From contig NZ_NJAI01000004.1 of NCBI RefSeq assembly GCF_002632725.1, positions 199,425 through 263,424 on the forward strand: a DNA stretch of 64,000 bases, read 5' to 3'. The position numbers and the translations under genes were made by a program. Position 1 is the first letter of the stretch. Every line of letters starts with the position of its first letter. The notes beneath the pieces were generated by a model. The model was not told where the DNA came from and searched no databases. It saw nothing but the letters and a program-made list of their open reading frames with translations. Below, in pieces: positions 28,496-39,800 of the stretch. This stretch comes from Xenorhabdus hominickii (GTDB lineage: Bacteria; Pseudomonadota; Gammaproteobacteria; Enterobacterales; Enterobacteriaceae).

Positions 28496-30340
28496 TCAGA
28501 ACGGGAAAAGTATAGGAATAATCGCGACACTAATTCCCATAACAATGAACGTAAATGGGACACCGATTTTCATAAAATCAGCAAATTGATACCCTCCCGG
28601 CCCCAAAATCAATGTGTTGACGGGAGATGAAACAGGTGTCATGAAAGCCGCCGAAGCCGCTACACCAATAATCATCGCAAAAGGTAAGGGAGAAACGGAC
28701 ATTTCTTTAGCCGCTGCAATCGCGATCGGTGCCATCAACACCGCCGTCGCTGTATTGGAAATAAACAATCCGATAACGGCACAGAGCACAAACAAGCACA
28801 TCAGCATCACCCGAAGCCCCATATTACCGGCAATATCCATCAAGCCACTGACAATTAAATCAATCCCTCCCGTTTTCTGCAATGCCAATGCAAACGGCAT
28901 CATGCCGACAATCAAAATAATGCTCGGCCAGTGAATAGCTCGATAAGCGCTTTCTATATCGATACAGCGAAATTTTCCCATCAGAAGACAGGCAATCAAC
29001 GCAGCAATAAAATTTGGAATTTCATTGGTAAGCATCATAGCCACCATCAAGGCAAGGCAGAACAACGCATGAGGAGCCTGTGACGCCGCAGGCGCCGCAC
29101 TTTCCACTTCAACAGGCAGGTTCAACACAATAAAATCAGGGGCTTTGGTTTTCAACGCACGGATCAGTTTCCAGTCGCCAATAACCAATAACGTATCACC
29201 GAGCAACAAAGATTCATCGACTAATTTGCCCTCCAGTGCCTTGCCACCGCGACGAATACCTACCACATTAAGGCCATAACGCGTACGGAATTTCATACTG
29301 CGCAACGATTGCCCCAATAAATCGGATTCCGGGATCACAGAAACCTCTGCCATTCCCACCTCACGGGATCGCTCCGAAAAATACTCTCCGTGCAGTACCA
29401 TCGGTTCCAAATGTTGTTCTCTACAAAACTTCCGCAAATCAACATCACTGGCAGACATATCCACCAGCAGAACATCCTGATCTCTGAATTCCATATCCCC
29501 GGTGGCGGCAACGATCACCCGACGAAACTTACGCCACCGCTCGACACCAATGACATTGGCGTTATAGCAAGCCCGCAATCCCGACTCATCCAGTGTATGA
29601 CCAATCAACGGAGAACCTTGACGGATGGCAAGGCGGCGGGCACGTCCAGACAATTTATAGTTGCGAATCAAGTCACGAAATGTCCGGTGATAACGATCGT
29701 TTTCTGTTTGGAGAGCTTTTCCACCGAGCCAACGACGGGCGATCAGCATATAAATAACCCCTGCCAGCAACACTAATATGCCAATCGGTGTAATAGAAAA
29801 AAAATCAAAGCTCTGCAAACCTTCACGTATCAACTCACTATTGACGACCATATTGGGTGGCGTCGCCACCAATGTCATCATACCGCTGATCAAACCCGCA
29901 AAACCCAAAGGCATCATCAGCCGCCCCGGAGACGTTTTCATTCTGGCAGCCACACTCAATACAACCGGAATGAAGATGGCCACAACGCCAGTTGAACTCA
30001 TGAAAGCGCCCAAGCCCGCAACCGATAACATGAGGCATGCCAACATTTTGGTTTCACTGTTACCTGCAACACGAACCAGCCAGTCTCCCATTTGGTAGGC
30101 AACACCTGTCCTTACCAATCCTTCGCCAATAACAAACAGAGCGGCAATCAACAGTACATTGGGATCACTAAAACCGACAGTAGCTTCACTTAATGTCAGT
30201 GTGCCACTCAAGACAAATGCAATGATTACCAATAAAGCCACAACATCCATTCTGACTTTATTTGTGGTGAAAAGCACAATAGCTATCAATAGCAGGGTCA
30301 ATACCCACAACAATTCGCTATTCAATTTGACCTCTATCAA
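28496..30340 (-). CDS. yfbS: SLC13/DASS-type transporter YfbS with two TrkA-C domains
   Basis: A 614-aa inner-membrane protein. The N-terminal membrane half contains [35 protein letters not shown] and [16 protein letters not shown] cytoplasmic insert between about residues 205 and 375 holds two TrkA-C-like (RCK_C) domains (first ending [10 protein letters not shown], second ending [10 protein letters not shown]). The second membrane half ends with [20 protein letters not shown] and [19 protein letters not shown], typical of the divalent anion symporter family. The substrate is unproven; YfbS of E. coli is likewise uncharacterised. Length matches E. coli (610 aa). Confidence 0.9.
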   Translation of the reverse strand: MIEVKLNSELLWVLTLLLIAIVLFTTNKVRMDVVALLVIIAFVLSGTLTLSEATVGFSDPNVLLIAALFVIGEGLVRTGVAYQMGDWLVRVAGNSETKMLACLMLSVAGLGAFMSSTGVVAIFIPVVLSVAARMKTSPGRLMMPLGFAGLISGMMTLVATPPNMVVNSELIREGLQSFDFFSITPIGILVLLAGVIYMLIARRWLGGKALQTENDRYHRTFRDLIRNYKLSGRARRLAIRQGSPLIGHTLDESGLRACYNANVIGVERWRKFRRVIVAATGDMEFRDQDVLLVDMSASDVDLRKFCREQHLEPMVLHGEYFSERSREVGMAEVSVIPESDLLGQSLRSMKFRTRYGLNVVGIRRGGKALEGKLVDESLLLGDTLLVIGDWKLIRALKTKAPDFIVLNLPVEVESAAPAASQAPHALFCLALMVAMMLTNEIPNFIAALIACLLMGKFRCIDIESAYRAIHWPSIILIVGMMPFALALQKTGGIDLIVSGLMDIAGNMGLRVMLMCLFVLCAVIGLFISNTATAVLMAPIAIAAAKEMSVSPLPFAMIIGVAASAAFMTPVSSPVNTLILGPGGYQFADFMKIGVPFTFIVMGISVAIIPILFPF

Positions 30341-30475
30341 CGATACCTTCTAAACATGCCCTATCCGCAATACCAGTCTGCCAAAAAGCAAACTGGCTGT
30401 TATCAAAAGCTTAATGGGTACAAACGTTAACAGAGTAAGTAGAGCATTTTTCTCAGGGAAAAACGCCCGTTATGA

Positions 30476-31150
30476 TCAATCATTTTCCTGATTTGTTGTA
30501 TAAATAGACACATCACCGCCAGATTTAACAATTTCAATATCTTCCAGATTATCGATCACCAAATGAATTTCATCACGGCGCGGCATATCTGGCGAATTGT
30601 GGACTACCACGACCTGACAGCCTGCATCCAAACCTGCATGGATCCCTGCGGCAGCATCTTCAAAAACCACACAATCTTCAGGCAATAACCCCAAGATTTT
30701 GGCTCCCAGTAAATAAGGCTCAGGATTTGGTTTTCCTTGTTTCACAGACTCTGCTGTTATCCAATGGGCTGGTTCAGGTAATTCAGCGACTTTATGGCGG
30801 GCTGAAGCAAGAGGAACCGTCCCAGACGTCACAATTGCCCACGGAATATCCAACGCATTTAACTTATCAATCAGGGCAACAGCGCCGGGCAAAGCAGTAA
30901 TGCCCTCTGTATCTTCTGTTTCGAGTTTTTCAATCCATTTGAAAGTGCTGATGATTTCATCTTCACTGGCATCTGGCATAAAATGGCGCAGTGACAATAT
31001 GGCTGGAGTACCATGAACATAGTTCAGCACTTCATTTCGGTCGATACCCATCTTATCAGCAAACAAGCTCCATGCCCTCTCAACCGCAGGCAGTGAGTCG
31101 ATCAGCGTACCATCTAAATCGAATAAGAAACCTTTACAGTTCAGTACCAC
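30476..31150 (-). CDS. hxpA: HAD-family sugar phosphatase HxpA (YfbT)
   Basis: A 224-aa haloacid-dehalogenase-type phosphatase. Motif I is FLFDLDGTLIDS with nucleophile Asp11 and acid/base Asp13, motif II is AIVTSGT, motif III is KQGKPNPEPYLLGAKILG and motif IV is CVVFEDAAAGIHAG. The cap is of the beta-phosphoglucomutase type. E. coli HxpA/YfbT (216 aa) dephosphorylates hexitol and sugar phosphates. The Asn-rich C-terminal extension (YTTNQEND) is short. Gene position between yfbS and yfbV agrees with enterobacterial order. Confidence 0.9.
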   Translation of the reverse strand: MVLNCKGFLFDLDGTLIDSLPAVERAWSLFADKMGIDRNEVLNYVHGTPAILSLRHFMPDASEDEIISTFKWIEKLETEDTEGITALPGAVALIDKLNALDIPWAIVTSGTVPLASARHKVAELPEPAHWITAESVKQGKPNPEPYLLGAKILGLLPEDCVVFEDAAAGIHAGLDAGCQVVVVHNSPDMPRRDEIHLVIDNLEDIEIVKSGGDVSIYTTNQEND

Positions 31151-31598
31151 ACTTTACTCCTTCAAACTCAGCTATGCGTTAACCATCTGACAAATTTCAA
31201 CGGTGCTCAGACGGTATTGTATTAGCTAACACGAGAAAACCAAGAGTTAACATACACTCATATCGATCTCATCTCAGCATTCTGACATTCAAAGCTATAA
31301 CTACCGGAAACAAAACTCCTGAAAACGAAATAAGTATAGCCTCTCCGTGCTCACCCTAAAATGAACATTTTAATAAAGTTACGATAAATTTCTCTAAATA
31401 ATTCAATTAAATAGGTATTTTACTCACGCAATTATATACCCAATACTCATTTGATAAGGGTCAGAAAATCACGATGATATTTTGCATACGAAGACTTGTG
31501 CATGGATATGGATATGAATTTGATAACAGTTTATTAACCCAGACAGGGATTATCAAATAACTAATTCATTAACCGCCTGAAGGGCGGTTTTCAGAGAT
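31151..31598. other. Spacer where yfbU is missing; hairpin near yfbV end
   Basis: About 450 bp with no coding frame. In E. coli this interval holds yfbU (164 aa); no remnant is recognisable. At 31571-31589 AACCGCC and GGCGGTT form a hairpin just downstream of yfbV, the probable yfbV terminator, with TTTTC on the plus side and a weak tail on the minus side. Confidence 0.6.
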
Positions 31599-32054
31599 TT
31601 AAATATCATCAAGAAAAGAGTTGTCCAACTGCTTGAAAGCACGTTTGAGCAATTCAGCCAGTGAGAAGTAAGTCGGGACATTTTCCATAGGCACCATGGC
31701 AATGCCTGCTTCCGTAAATTTTTCCCTAATTTCATAAAACCATTTCAACAGCGCTTCCGGTAAAGGCGTTGCCGCACGTTTTCCCAACCACCACAATCCT
31801 TGCAACGGCAAACTACAGGCAAACAACGCCGTCGCCACTGATGGGCCTAATTGACCACCCAGTGCGATTTGCCATGTCAGAGTAAAAATTGCCAATGGAG
31901 GCATAAAACGAATACCAAAGCGAGTAGCCTTAATCACGCGGTTTTCGGGGAAAACGGGAGCGAGCTGCTTTTCCAATGGCCACGTTTTTAAATATTGTTG
32001 CCCTAATTGCATCCGTTTGAACCAACCTTGGCTGACCGGTGGTGTCGTGTTCAT
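31599..32054 (-). CDS. yfbV: UPF0208 membrane protein YfbV
   Basis: A 151-aa inner-membrane protein with two helices around residues 50-90 ([18 protein letters not shown] and [19 protein letters not shown]) and conserved flanks [25 protein letters not shown] and [14 protein letters not shown]. In E. coli YfbV restrains the Ter macrodomain's influence on the flanking chromosome (reported role). The ATG at 32054 has GAGG 5 nt upstream and yields exactly the E. coli length; two upstream ATGs (to 32069) overlap that ribosome-binding site. Divergent from ackA, as in enterobacteria. Confidence 0.92.
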   Translation of the reverse strand: MNTTPPVSQGWFKRMQLGQQYLKTWPLEKQLAPVFPENRVIKATRFGIRFMPPLAIFTLTWQIALGGQLGPSVATALFACSLPLQGLWWLGKRAATPLPEALLKWFYEIREKFTEAGIAMVPMENVPTYFSLAELLKRAFKQLDNSFLDDI

Positions 32055-32317
32055 CATGACCTCAATCAATTAAAGGTATAATTTTTAAAAAATCTCTACA
32101 AAAGATAAAACCTTTTTTGTAGTATTAATACTATTAAGTATATTTTGTCTTTATTGCTAGCAAACGGTATCCTACACAGACTTTTATGTTGTTGCAGCAG
32201 CAAAACAGAAATTTTGACCTTTTTCGCAACAATTAGGTTCAGTTTGTTAACAAATTATTTTATTTTTTAACATCATTCTTATTTAAGATTAGATCACACA
32301 AGATAATAGGTATTTCC

Positions 32318-33520
32318 ATGTCAAGTAAGCTGGTACTGGTTCTTAACTGCGGTAGCTCCTCCCTGAAATTCGCTATCATCGACCCTGCCAATGGTGAAGA
32401 ATATCTTTCTGGTTTAGCAGAGTGCTTTAACCTTCCTGAAGCCCGTATTAAGTGGAAAATGGATGGTGCGAAAAACGAAGCTGCTTTAGGTGCCGGCGCA
32501 GCACACAGTGAAGCACTAAACTTCATTGTTAATACTATTTTGGCTCAAAAGCCAGAACTTTCTGCACAAATTTCAGCCATCGGTCACCGTATTGTTCATG
32601 GCGGTGAAAAATTCACTTCTTCCGTCATTATCACTGACGAAGTGATCCAAGGTATCGAAGCTGCCATTCCATTCGCACCACTGCACAACCCGGCTCACCT
32701 GATCGGTATTGCAGAAGCGCAAAAAGAATTCCCACATCTGGCTGAGAAAAACATTGCAGTATTTGACACTGCATTCCACCAGACTATGCCTGAAGAAGCA
32801 TACCTGTACGCACTGCCATACAACCTGTACAAAGAACATGGCGTTCGTCGTTATGGCGCACATGGTACCAGCCACTTCTATGTTTCCCGTGAAGCAGCCA
32901 AGATGCTGGACAAGCCAGTTGAAGAACTGAACGTCATCACCTGCCATCTGGGTAACGGTGGTTCTGTTTCTGCGATTGTTAACGGCCAATGTGTTGATAC
33001 TTCTATGGGGCTGACTCCATTGGAAGGTCTGGTCATGGGTACCCGCAGTGGTGATATCGATCCTGCTATCATCTTCCATCTGCACGATGCAATGGGCATG
33101 AGCATTAATCAAATCAACACGCTGCTGACCAAAGAATCTGGCTTACTCGGTCTGACCGAAGTCACCAGCGACTGCCGTTACGTAGAAGATAACTACGAAA
33201 CTCACGCGGATGCTAAACGTGCCATGGACGTTTTCTGCCACCGTCTGGCAAAATACATCGGTGCTTACAGCGCAATGATGGAAGGACGTCTGGATGCGAT
33301 CATATTCACTGGTGGTATCGGTGAAAACTCCTCTCTGGTTCGTGAACTGACCATGAAGAAAATTGCTCTGCTGGGCTTCGAATATGATCATGAGCGTAAC
33401 CTTGCAGCTCGCTTCGGCAAATCAGGTGTTATCACCACTGATAACAGCCGTCCTGCTCTGGTTATCCCAACCAATGAAGAGTTGGTAATTGCTCAGGATT
33501 CAGCACGCCTGACCGCATAA
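32318..33520 (+). CDS. ackA: Acetate kinase AckA
   Basis: A 400-aa cytoplasmic kinase that interconverts acetyl phosphate plus ADP with acetate plus ATP. The ASKHA-fold phosphate motif [12 protein letters not shown] is at residues 8-19. [31 protein letters not shown] (catalytic His/Arg region), HLGNGGS and FTGGIGENS are all intact. Length equals E. coli AckA. Codon use looks more biased, as expected for a highly expressed gene. pta follows after 177 bp. Confidence 0.97.
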   Translation: MSSKLVLVLNCGSSSLKFAIIDPANGEEYLSGLAECFNLPEARIKWKMDGAKNEAALGAGAAHSEALNFIVNTILAQKPELSAQISAIGHRIVHGGEKFTSSVIITDEVIQGIEAAIPFAPLHNPAHLIGIAEAQKEFPHLAEKNIAVFDTAFHQTMPEEAYLYALPYNLYKEHGVRRYGAHGTSHFYVSREAAKMLDKPVEELNVITCHLGNGGSVSAIVNGQCVDTSMGLTPLEGLVMGTRSGDIDPAIIFHLHDAMGMSINQINTLLTKESGLLGLTEVTSDCRYVEDNYETHADAKRAMDVFCHRLAKYIGAYSAMMEGRLDAIIFTGGIGENSSLVRELTMKKIALLGFEYDHERNLAARFGKSGVITTDNSRPALVIPTNEELVIAQDSARLTA

Positions 33521-33535
33521 GCAGTATAGCTTTCA

Positions 33536-33562
33536 AGAACCGCCAGCATTGCTGGCGGTTCT
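33536..33562 (+). terminator. ackA-pta intergenic hairpin
   Basis: AGAACCGCCAGC (33536-33547) and GCTGGCGGTTCT (33551-33562) form a 12-bp stem with a 3-nt loop. There is no run of Us after it (CTATTC), so it may be an attenuator or an mRNA-stabilising hairpin setting the ackA:pta ratio rather than a full terminator. Confidence 0.65.
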
Positions 33563-33697
33563 CTATTCAGACGTGCATTGACTAATATTTCCTTAATAAA
33601 AATTGCGTTAGCTCATAGTTCATGTTTTCTCTATTTATATAACATACCGCATTGAGTCACGTTTATTGACTGACGAGCAACCGCTAAAGAGGTTTCC

Positions 33698-35842
33698 GTG
33701 TCCCGTATAATTATGCTAATCCCCACTGGCACCAGCGTTGGTTTAACCAGTGTCAGCCTGGGTGTCATTCGCTCCATGGAGCAAAAAGGCGTTAGCCTGA
33801 GCGTTTTCAAACCTATCGCACAACCACGTCACACTGGTTCTCAGGATCAAACTACCTCCATTATCCGTTCACATTCCAGTATCCATGCTGCTGAACCACT
33901 GGATATGGCACATGTAGAATCTCTGCTGACCACCAACAAAAAAGACGTGTTGATGGAAGAGATCGTGGCGCATTACCACGAAAATACCAAAAATGCAGAA
34001 GTGGTTCTGATCGAAGGTCTGGTTCCGACTCGCAAACATCCTTTTGCCCAATCTCTTAACTATGAAATCGCCAAGACACTTAACGCTGAAATCGTCTTTG
34101 TAACTGCACTGGGCACCAACAGCCCAGAACAGCTAAAAGAGCGCATTGAACTGAGCCGTGCAGAGTATGGTGGGATTAAAAACCAAAACATCATCGGTGT
34201 TATTGTTAACAAACTGAATGCACCTGTTGATGATCAAGGCCGTACTCGTCCAGATTTGTCCGAAATCTTTGACGAAGCCAGCAAAGCAACTATTGCCCAC
34301 ATCGATCCAAAAAGCATCTTTAAAAACAGTCCACTGCCAATCCTCGGCTGTATTCCATGGAGCTTTGATCTGATCGCCACCCGTGCGATTGATATGGCAA
34401 AACACCTGAAAGCTGACATCATCAACGAAGGTGATATTCAGAACCGTCGCATCAAATCCGTGACTTTCTGTGCCCGCAGCATTCCTAACATGCTGGAGTA
34501 CTTCCGTCCGGGTTCTCTGCTGGTAACTTCTGCTGATCGCCCTGACGTCCTGATCACTGCTTGTCTGGCAGCGATGAATGGTGTTGAAGTCGGAGCGGTA
34601 CTGCTGACCGGCGGTTATTCAATTGATGATTCTATCCGTGAACTGTGCGAACGTGCTTTCAGCACTGGCCTGCCAGTTTTCACTGTAGAAACCAACACAT
34701 GGCAGACTTCACTGAACCTGCAAAGCTTCAGTCTGGAAGTACCTGCGGATGATCACGAACGTATCGAAAAAATACAGAACTACGTTGCACAGCACATCAG
34801 CAGCGAGTGGATTGATTCTCTGGCGGCAGCATCAGAGCGCCCAAATCGTCTGTCTCCACCAGCATTCCGCTATCAGCTGACCGAACTGGCTCGTCAGGCT
34901 AGTAAACGTATCGTTCTTCCAGAAGGCGATGAACCACGTACAGTCAAAGCCGCTGCTATCTGTGCTGAACGTGGCATTGCTGAATGTATCTTGCTGGGTG
35001 ATCCAGAAGAAATCCGTCGTGTGGCTGCGGCTCAGGGCGTTGAACTGGGTGCAGGCATTGAAATTGTCAACCCGGCGGCTGTACGTGAACGTTACGTTCC
35101 ACGTCTGGTTGAACTACGTAAGAACAAAGGCATGACCGAAGTTGTTGCTCGTGAACAACTGGAAGACAACGTGGTTCTTGGCACCTTGATGCTGGAACAA
35201 AATGAAGTTGACGGTCTGGTTTCCGGTGCAGTTCACACGACAGCGAACACCATTCGTCCACCATTACAGTTAATCAAAACGGCGCCAAACAGCTCATTGG
35301 TTTCTTCTGTTTTCTTCATGTTGCTGCCAGAGCAAGTATTGGTTTACGGTGACTGTGCGATCAACCCTGATCCAACCGCTGAGCAACTGTCTGAAATCGC
35401 GATCCAATCCGCAGATTCTGCAAAAGCATTCGGCATTGAACCACGCGTTGCGATGATCTCCTACTCCACCGGTAACTCTGGTGCAGGTAGCGACGTAGAG
35501 AAAGTTCGCGAAGCAACCCGTCTGGCACAAGAAAAACGCCCAGACCTGATCATTGATGGTCCATTGCAGTACGACGCAGCGATCATGGCAGACGTAGCAA
35601 AATCCAAAGCACCAAACTCCCCAGTTGCTGGTCAGGCTACCGTGTTTATCTTCCCAGATCTGAACACTGGTAACACCACTTATAAAGCGGTACAGCGCTC
35701 TGCGGATCTGGTGTCTATCGGGCCAATGCTGCAAGGTATGCGTAAACCTGTTAACGACCTGTCCCGTGGCGCACTGGTTGATGACATCGTTTATACCGTT
35801 GCACTGACTGCTATTCAGTCAACTCAGCAAGAAAATGCCTAA
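33698..35842 (+). CDS. pta: Phosphate acetyltransferase Pta
   Basis: A 714-aa enzyme converting acetyl-CoA and phosphate to acetyl phosphate and CoA. It is the long enterobacterial form: an N-terminal P-loop-like regulatory domain ([20 protein letters not shown], about 1-200), a DRTGG domain (about 220-335), and the catalytic PTA_PTB domain from about residue 390, with [34 protein letters not shown] and [16 protein letters not shown]. Length equals E. coli Pta. It works with AckA in acetate overflow and acetyl-phosphate signalling. Confidence 0.97.
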   Translation: MSRIIMLIPTGTSVGLTSVSLGVIRSMEQKGVSLSVFKPIAQPRHTGSQDQTTSIIRSHSSIHAAEPLDMAHVESLLTTNKKDVLMEEIVAHYHENTKNAEVVLIEGLVPTRKHPFAQSLNYEIAKTLNAEIVFVTALGTNSPEQLKERIELSRAEYGGIKNQNIIGVIVNKLNAPVDDQGRTRPDLSEIFDEASKATIAHIDPKSIFKNSPLPILGCIPWSFDLIATRAIDMAKHLKADIINEGDIQNRRIKSVTFCARSIPNMLEYFRPGSLLVTSADRPDVLITACLAAMNGVEVGAVLLTGGYSIDDSIRELCERAFSTGLPVFTVETNTWQTSLNLQSFSLEVPADDHERIEKIQNYVAQHISSEWIDSLAAASERPNRLSPPAFRYQLTELARQASKRIVLPEGDEPRTVKAAAICAERGIAECILLGDPEEIRRVAAAQGVELGAGIEIVNPAAVRERYVPRLVELRKNKGMTEVVAREQLEDNVVLGTLMLEQNEVDGLVSGAVHTTANTIRPPLQLIKTAPNSSLVSSVFFMLLPEQVLVYGDCAINPDPTAEQLSEIAIQSADSAKAFGIEPRVAMISYSTGNSGAGSDVEKVREATRLAQEKRPDLIIDGPLQYDAAIMADVAKSKAPNSPVAGQATVFIFPDLNTGNTTYKAVQRSADLVSIGPMLQGMRKPVNDLSRGALVDDIVYTVALTAIQSTQQENA

Positions 35843-35900
35843 TTGTTTGCTTGGTTTTATTTGATTGTGAAATACATGATGAGATAACACCCACAAATAG

Positions 35901-35933
35901 AAACAACCCCATACTTTTTCGTTGGGGTTGTTT
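35901..35933 (+). terminator. Rho-independent terminator of ackA-pta
   Basis: AAACAACCCCA (35901-35911) pairs with TGGGGTTGTTT (35923-35933), an 11-bp stem with an 11-nt loop, followed by TTGTTTC. It lies 59 bp after the pta stop. Confidence 0.9.
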
Positions 35934-36801
35934 TTGTTTCAAGCAATTCGATGCTTCTACACCCTACCAATTATCTTTAACGAATAATCTTTCACTAAGA
36001 GAGTCGATTAATACTGCATATTTCTTGAAGAAGTTACTAATATTTCTTTATCGAAAGATCCTAATGGTCTTACTTTATATAAAATATAATGTTGTGGGAA
36101 TACATCTGGATTAGCGGATTTAGAAAAAATTACCATTAATTTAATTTAATACATTAAAAATATTATTTAAATATCGATATTCTTAAACATCGTGATAGTA
36201 ATAATCACCACTGTACCCAAGAATAATGATGCAGAGGACAATATCAGATTAAGGTATACGCAGTTGATTGAGATAAATAGACAAAACAAGGAATAATAAA
36301 AACAGGTTTAATAACACGTTTAGCGTGATGATAAACAAAAGGGATTCATACTCTGCCTCAACCGGAGTAAAAAATCAGCGCAGCTGGATAAACGATACCA
36401 GTGGCGGCTGTGACCTTGGCTGAGTGATATTCAAATGGCCGCTTTCTGACCTGTGAATGCCTTTAGCCAAAATCCCGCTTTCTTGTTATCTGACAAAGTA
36501 AAGTAGGATCACCGGATGCTTACGCTTCCTAATGCAAAAATTTACCTTAATAATCATGCAAGTAATAGCACTCAACTTCATCATGCTCAATGAAACAACA
36601 AAAAATATCGACGTAACGTGATTATTGCATTATTTTATCGATTATTGTCTTTCAATCATAAATTTTCAGTATAAAACTCCACCCTCAATAAAGACCATTC
36701 ATCATTTCTTGCACATTATTGACATTAATGAAAATCGATCACCCTCTTTTTTCAGCATCAAAGTGTCAGATGGTCTGAATTATCATAAAAGGGAAATGAG
36801 T
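35934..36801. other. NRPS upstream region with an atypical GC-richer patch
   Basis: About 870 bp without a gene. The first 400 bp are very AT-rich. From about 36340 to 36520 composition changes to GC-richer, structured DNA (for example GGCGGCTGTGACCTTGGCTG) with no long frame on either strand; this may be a relic of a mobile element or lost gene. The NRPS promoter should lie here. Its ribosome-binding site GGGA is at 36791-36794. Confidence 0.45.
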
Positions 36802-39800
36802 ATGTCATACGACCATGATCGCACTACAGAAATTGTCTTATCACTTGATAGCAGCAACTCTCTAGTCTCATATCCTCTCAGCTCTCCTCAACAGGTCATC
36901 TGGTTTGATCAAATCATCCGGCCCGATTCTTCTAACTACAATATTGGTTTTTTTCTCTGCATTGAAGGAGCATTGGATGAAGCCTTATTCACCCGTGCCT
37001 TTGACGCTGTTGTTTGTCGCCATGATGCAATGCGTTTATACTTCATCAACACCTTGGGATTACCGCAGCAGGAGGTAGCTAAGAGACCTAACGCATCTAT
37101 GGTCATACACGATTTCTCACCATATCCAGATGCAGAAACCCAAGCCAGACAATATATCGATGCTATGTTTATGCATCAGTTCCACTTGGACAGCAACTTG
37201 TGGTGTTCTGAATTGCTACGGGTAAGCGATACACGCAGATATTGGTTGTTTTGTTGCCATCATTTGATCAGTGATGGTATCAGTACGAACCTTCTCATTA
37301 CAGATTCTATTGACGCTTATAATTGTCTGCTAAAAGGTGAAACATTCTACGAGCCAGCCCCTTCTTACCTTGATTTCGTTGCGGACGACCTGAATTATCT
37401 GGCTTCTAAACGTTACTCATACGATTTACAGTTCTGGTTCACACGCTATCAAAATCTGCCCCCTCCATTAATACAACCAAAAACCCCCAACCAAAGCTCC
37501 CCTTCTGAATCAACCAAGCCAATTTGTTGGTTAATAGACAAAGCGCTTTTTAAACGTATCGAAAAGACCATGGCCGAACAGGGATTATCTGTTCTGAATT
37601 TTATGTATACCGCTCTGGTAAGTTATTTCACGCGTGTGTCAGATACAAATGAAATTGTCATTGGTGTTCCCATGCACAATCGCAAAAATGCCCGACAAAA
37701 ACGCACAATGGGGATGTTCACGTCCGTTATTCCGGTCGGTGTGACCCTTTCACCAGGTGACACATTTCTTGATGTTATACACAAAGCTGAAACAGAATTG
37801 AACCGTTGCTATAAACACCAACGCTTGCCCCTTACAGAGATAAACCGACATACGCGGATCCAGCAGAAAACAGGGCGTACCCAACTCTTTGATGTCACCT
37901 TGTCATTTGAACCGTTTAAATCCAATCTGCATATAGAAGGCCTTAATATCAGTAAGGTAGAAACACATCGTGGGAAGCTATATCCCCTTTTGGTCGCGAT
38001 CAAACAACACATATATACTGCCCCTGAAGAAGACGAATACCAACCCACCACGATTGAGTTCATTTATTCTACCGACTATCTGAGTACCGAAGAAGTCATC
38101 GCTATCCAGTCCCGTCTTGCTGTTTTGATCGAGGCTGCCCTCACTAATCTGGATACACCGATAGTCGATTTACCCATCTTGCCAGAATCCGAGCGCCAAC
38201 AAGTATTAACCAATTTCAACGCCACTCCGTCCTCTCAAAACACGGGAGCCGACTTCCCGCAACATGCACTGATCCATCAACTGTTCGAAGCGCAGGTACA
38301 ACGCACTCCTGATGCCATAGCCGTGGTCTTTGAAGAGCAGTCACTCAGCTATGATGAACTCAATCGCCGCGCCAATCGGCTGGCCCATCATCTGATTGCA
38401 CTGGGAGTAAATCCTGACGATCGGATAGCCATTTGCGTTGAACGAAGTCTGGAGATGGTGGTCGGTTTATTGGGTATTCTGAAAGCCGGTGGGGCCTATG
38501 TTCCGCTCGATCCGGCTTATCCGACCGAACGACTGGCCTATATGCTTAACGATGCAGCCCCCATTGCTCTGCTTACGCAACATACTCTCATCGAAAAACT
38601 GAATTGCCCTGTGCCGACTCTGCTGCTGGATAATATCGGGCTTTATCACGAAGAGCCGGGCAGTCATCCTAAGATCCACGCAGGCGATCTGACACCACAT
38701 CATCTGGCCTATGTCATTTATACTTCCGGCTCGACCGGTCAACCGAAAGGGGTAATGGTCGAACACACCAATGTCACTCATTTGCTGGCCGCCACACAAG
38801 ATCGGTTTCAGTTCAACAATAAGGATGTCTGGACATTGTTCCACTCTTTCGCTTTCGATTTTTCGGTATGGGAATTGTGGGGTGCTCTGATTTACGGTGG
38901 TCGGCTGGTTGTGGTTTCGTTCGATTGCGCTCGTTCACCGCAGATGTTCTATTCCCTGCTGTGCCGTGAGCAGGTAACGATACTGAATCAAACACCCAGT
39001 GCTTTTCGCCAATTGATCCCCGCTCAGGATGCTAACTCACACACTCTGCGTTGTATCATCTTCGGGGGTGAAACCTTGGAGTTGCATACACTCGCCCCGT
39101 GGATTGTCCGTAATCCCATCCAACAAACCCGTCTGGTCAATATGTACGGCATTACTGAAAGCACTGTTCATGCCACGTATTGTGAACTTGCGGGATCTGA
39201 CATTATGTCAGGATGTCGCAGCCCGATTGGTCAACCGTTGCCCGATCTGCGTACCTACCTCCTCGACGTTCACAGTCAGCCTGTTCCGATTGGTGTCATT
39301 GGTGAACTTCATATCGCTGGTGCGGGAATTGCTCGTGGCTACCTTAATCGCCCAGAACTGACAGCGGAACGTTTTCTGCCCGATCCCTTTTCGTCAGATC
39401 CGGACACTCGCATGTATAAAACCGGCGATCTGGCCCGCTGGTTGCCTGACGGCCACCTTGAGTACGTTGGCCGTAACGATTTTCAGGTCAAGTTACGGGG
39501 GTTTCGCATTGAATTGGGCGAAATTGAAGCTCAACTCACGCAGTGCTTCGGTGTGCGCGATGCAGTGGTACTGGTTCACACGGAAGAAACGGAAAAAAAA
39601 CGGCTGGTGGCTTATTTGCTCACCGAATCCAATGCAAAACCTGAACCAACGACACTGCGCAAGCAGCTCACGCCGTATCTGCCCGAGTACATGCTGCCCA
39701 GCGCCTTCGTGATTCTGGACACCTTCCCATTGACGCCCAATGGCAAACTTGATCGTCAAGCCCTGCCTTTACCGGATCATACATCGGTTGTAACACACAG

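Noticed and set aside
36625-36801. Upstream extension of the NRPS frame by 59 codons
   Set aside because: Residues such as YCLSIINFQYKTPPS show no C-domain similarity. The ATG at 36802 has a well-spaced GGGA, so the extension is probably untranslated leader.
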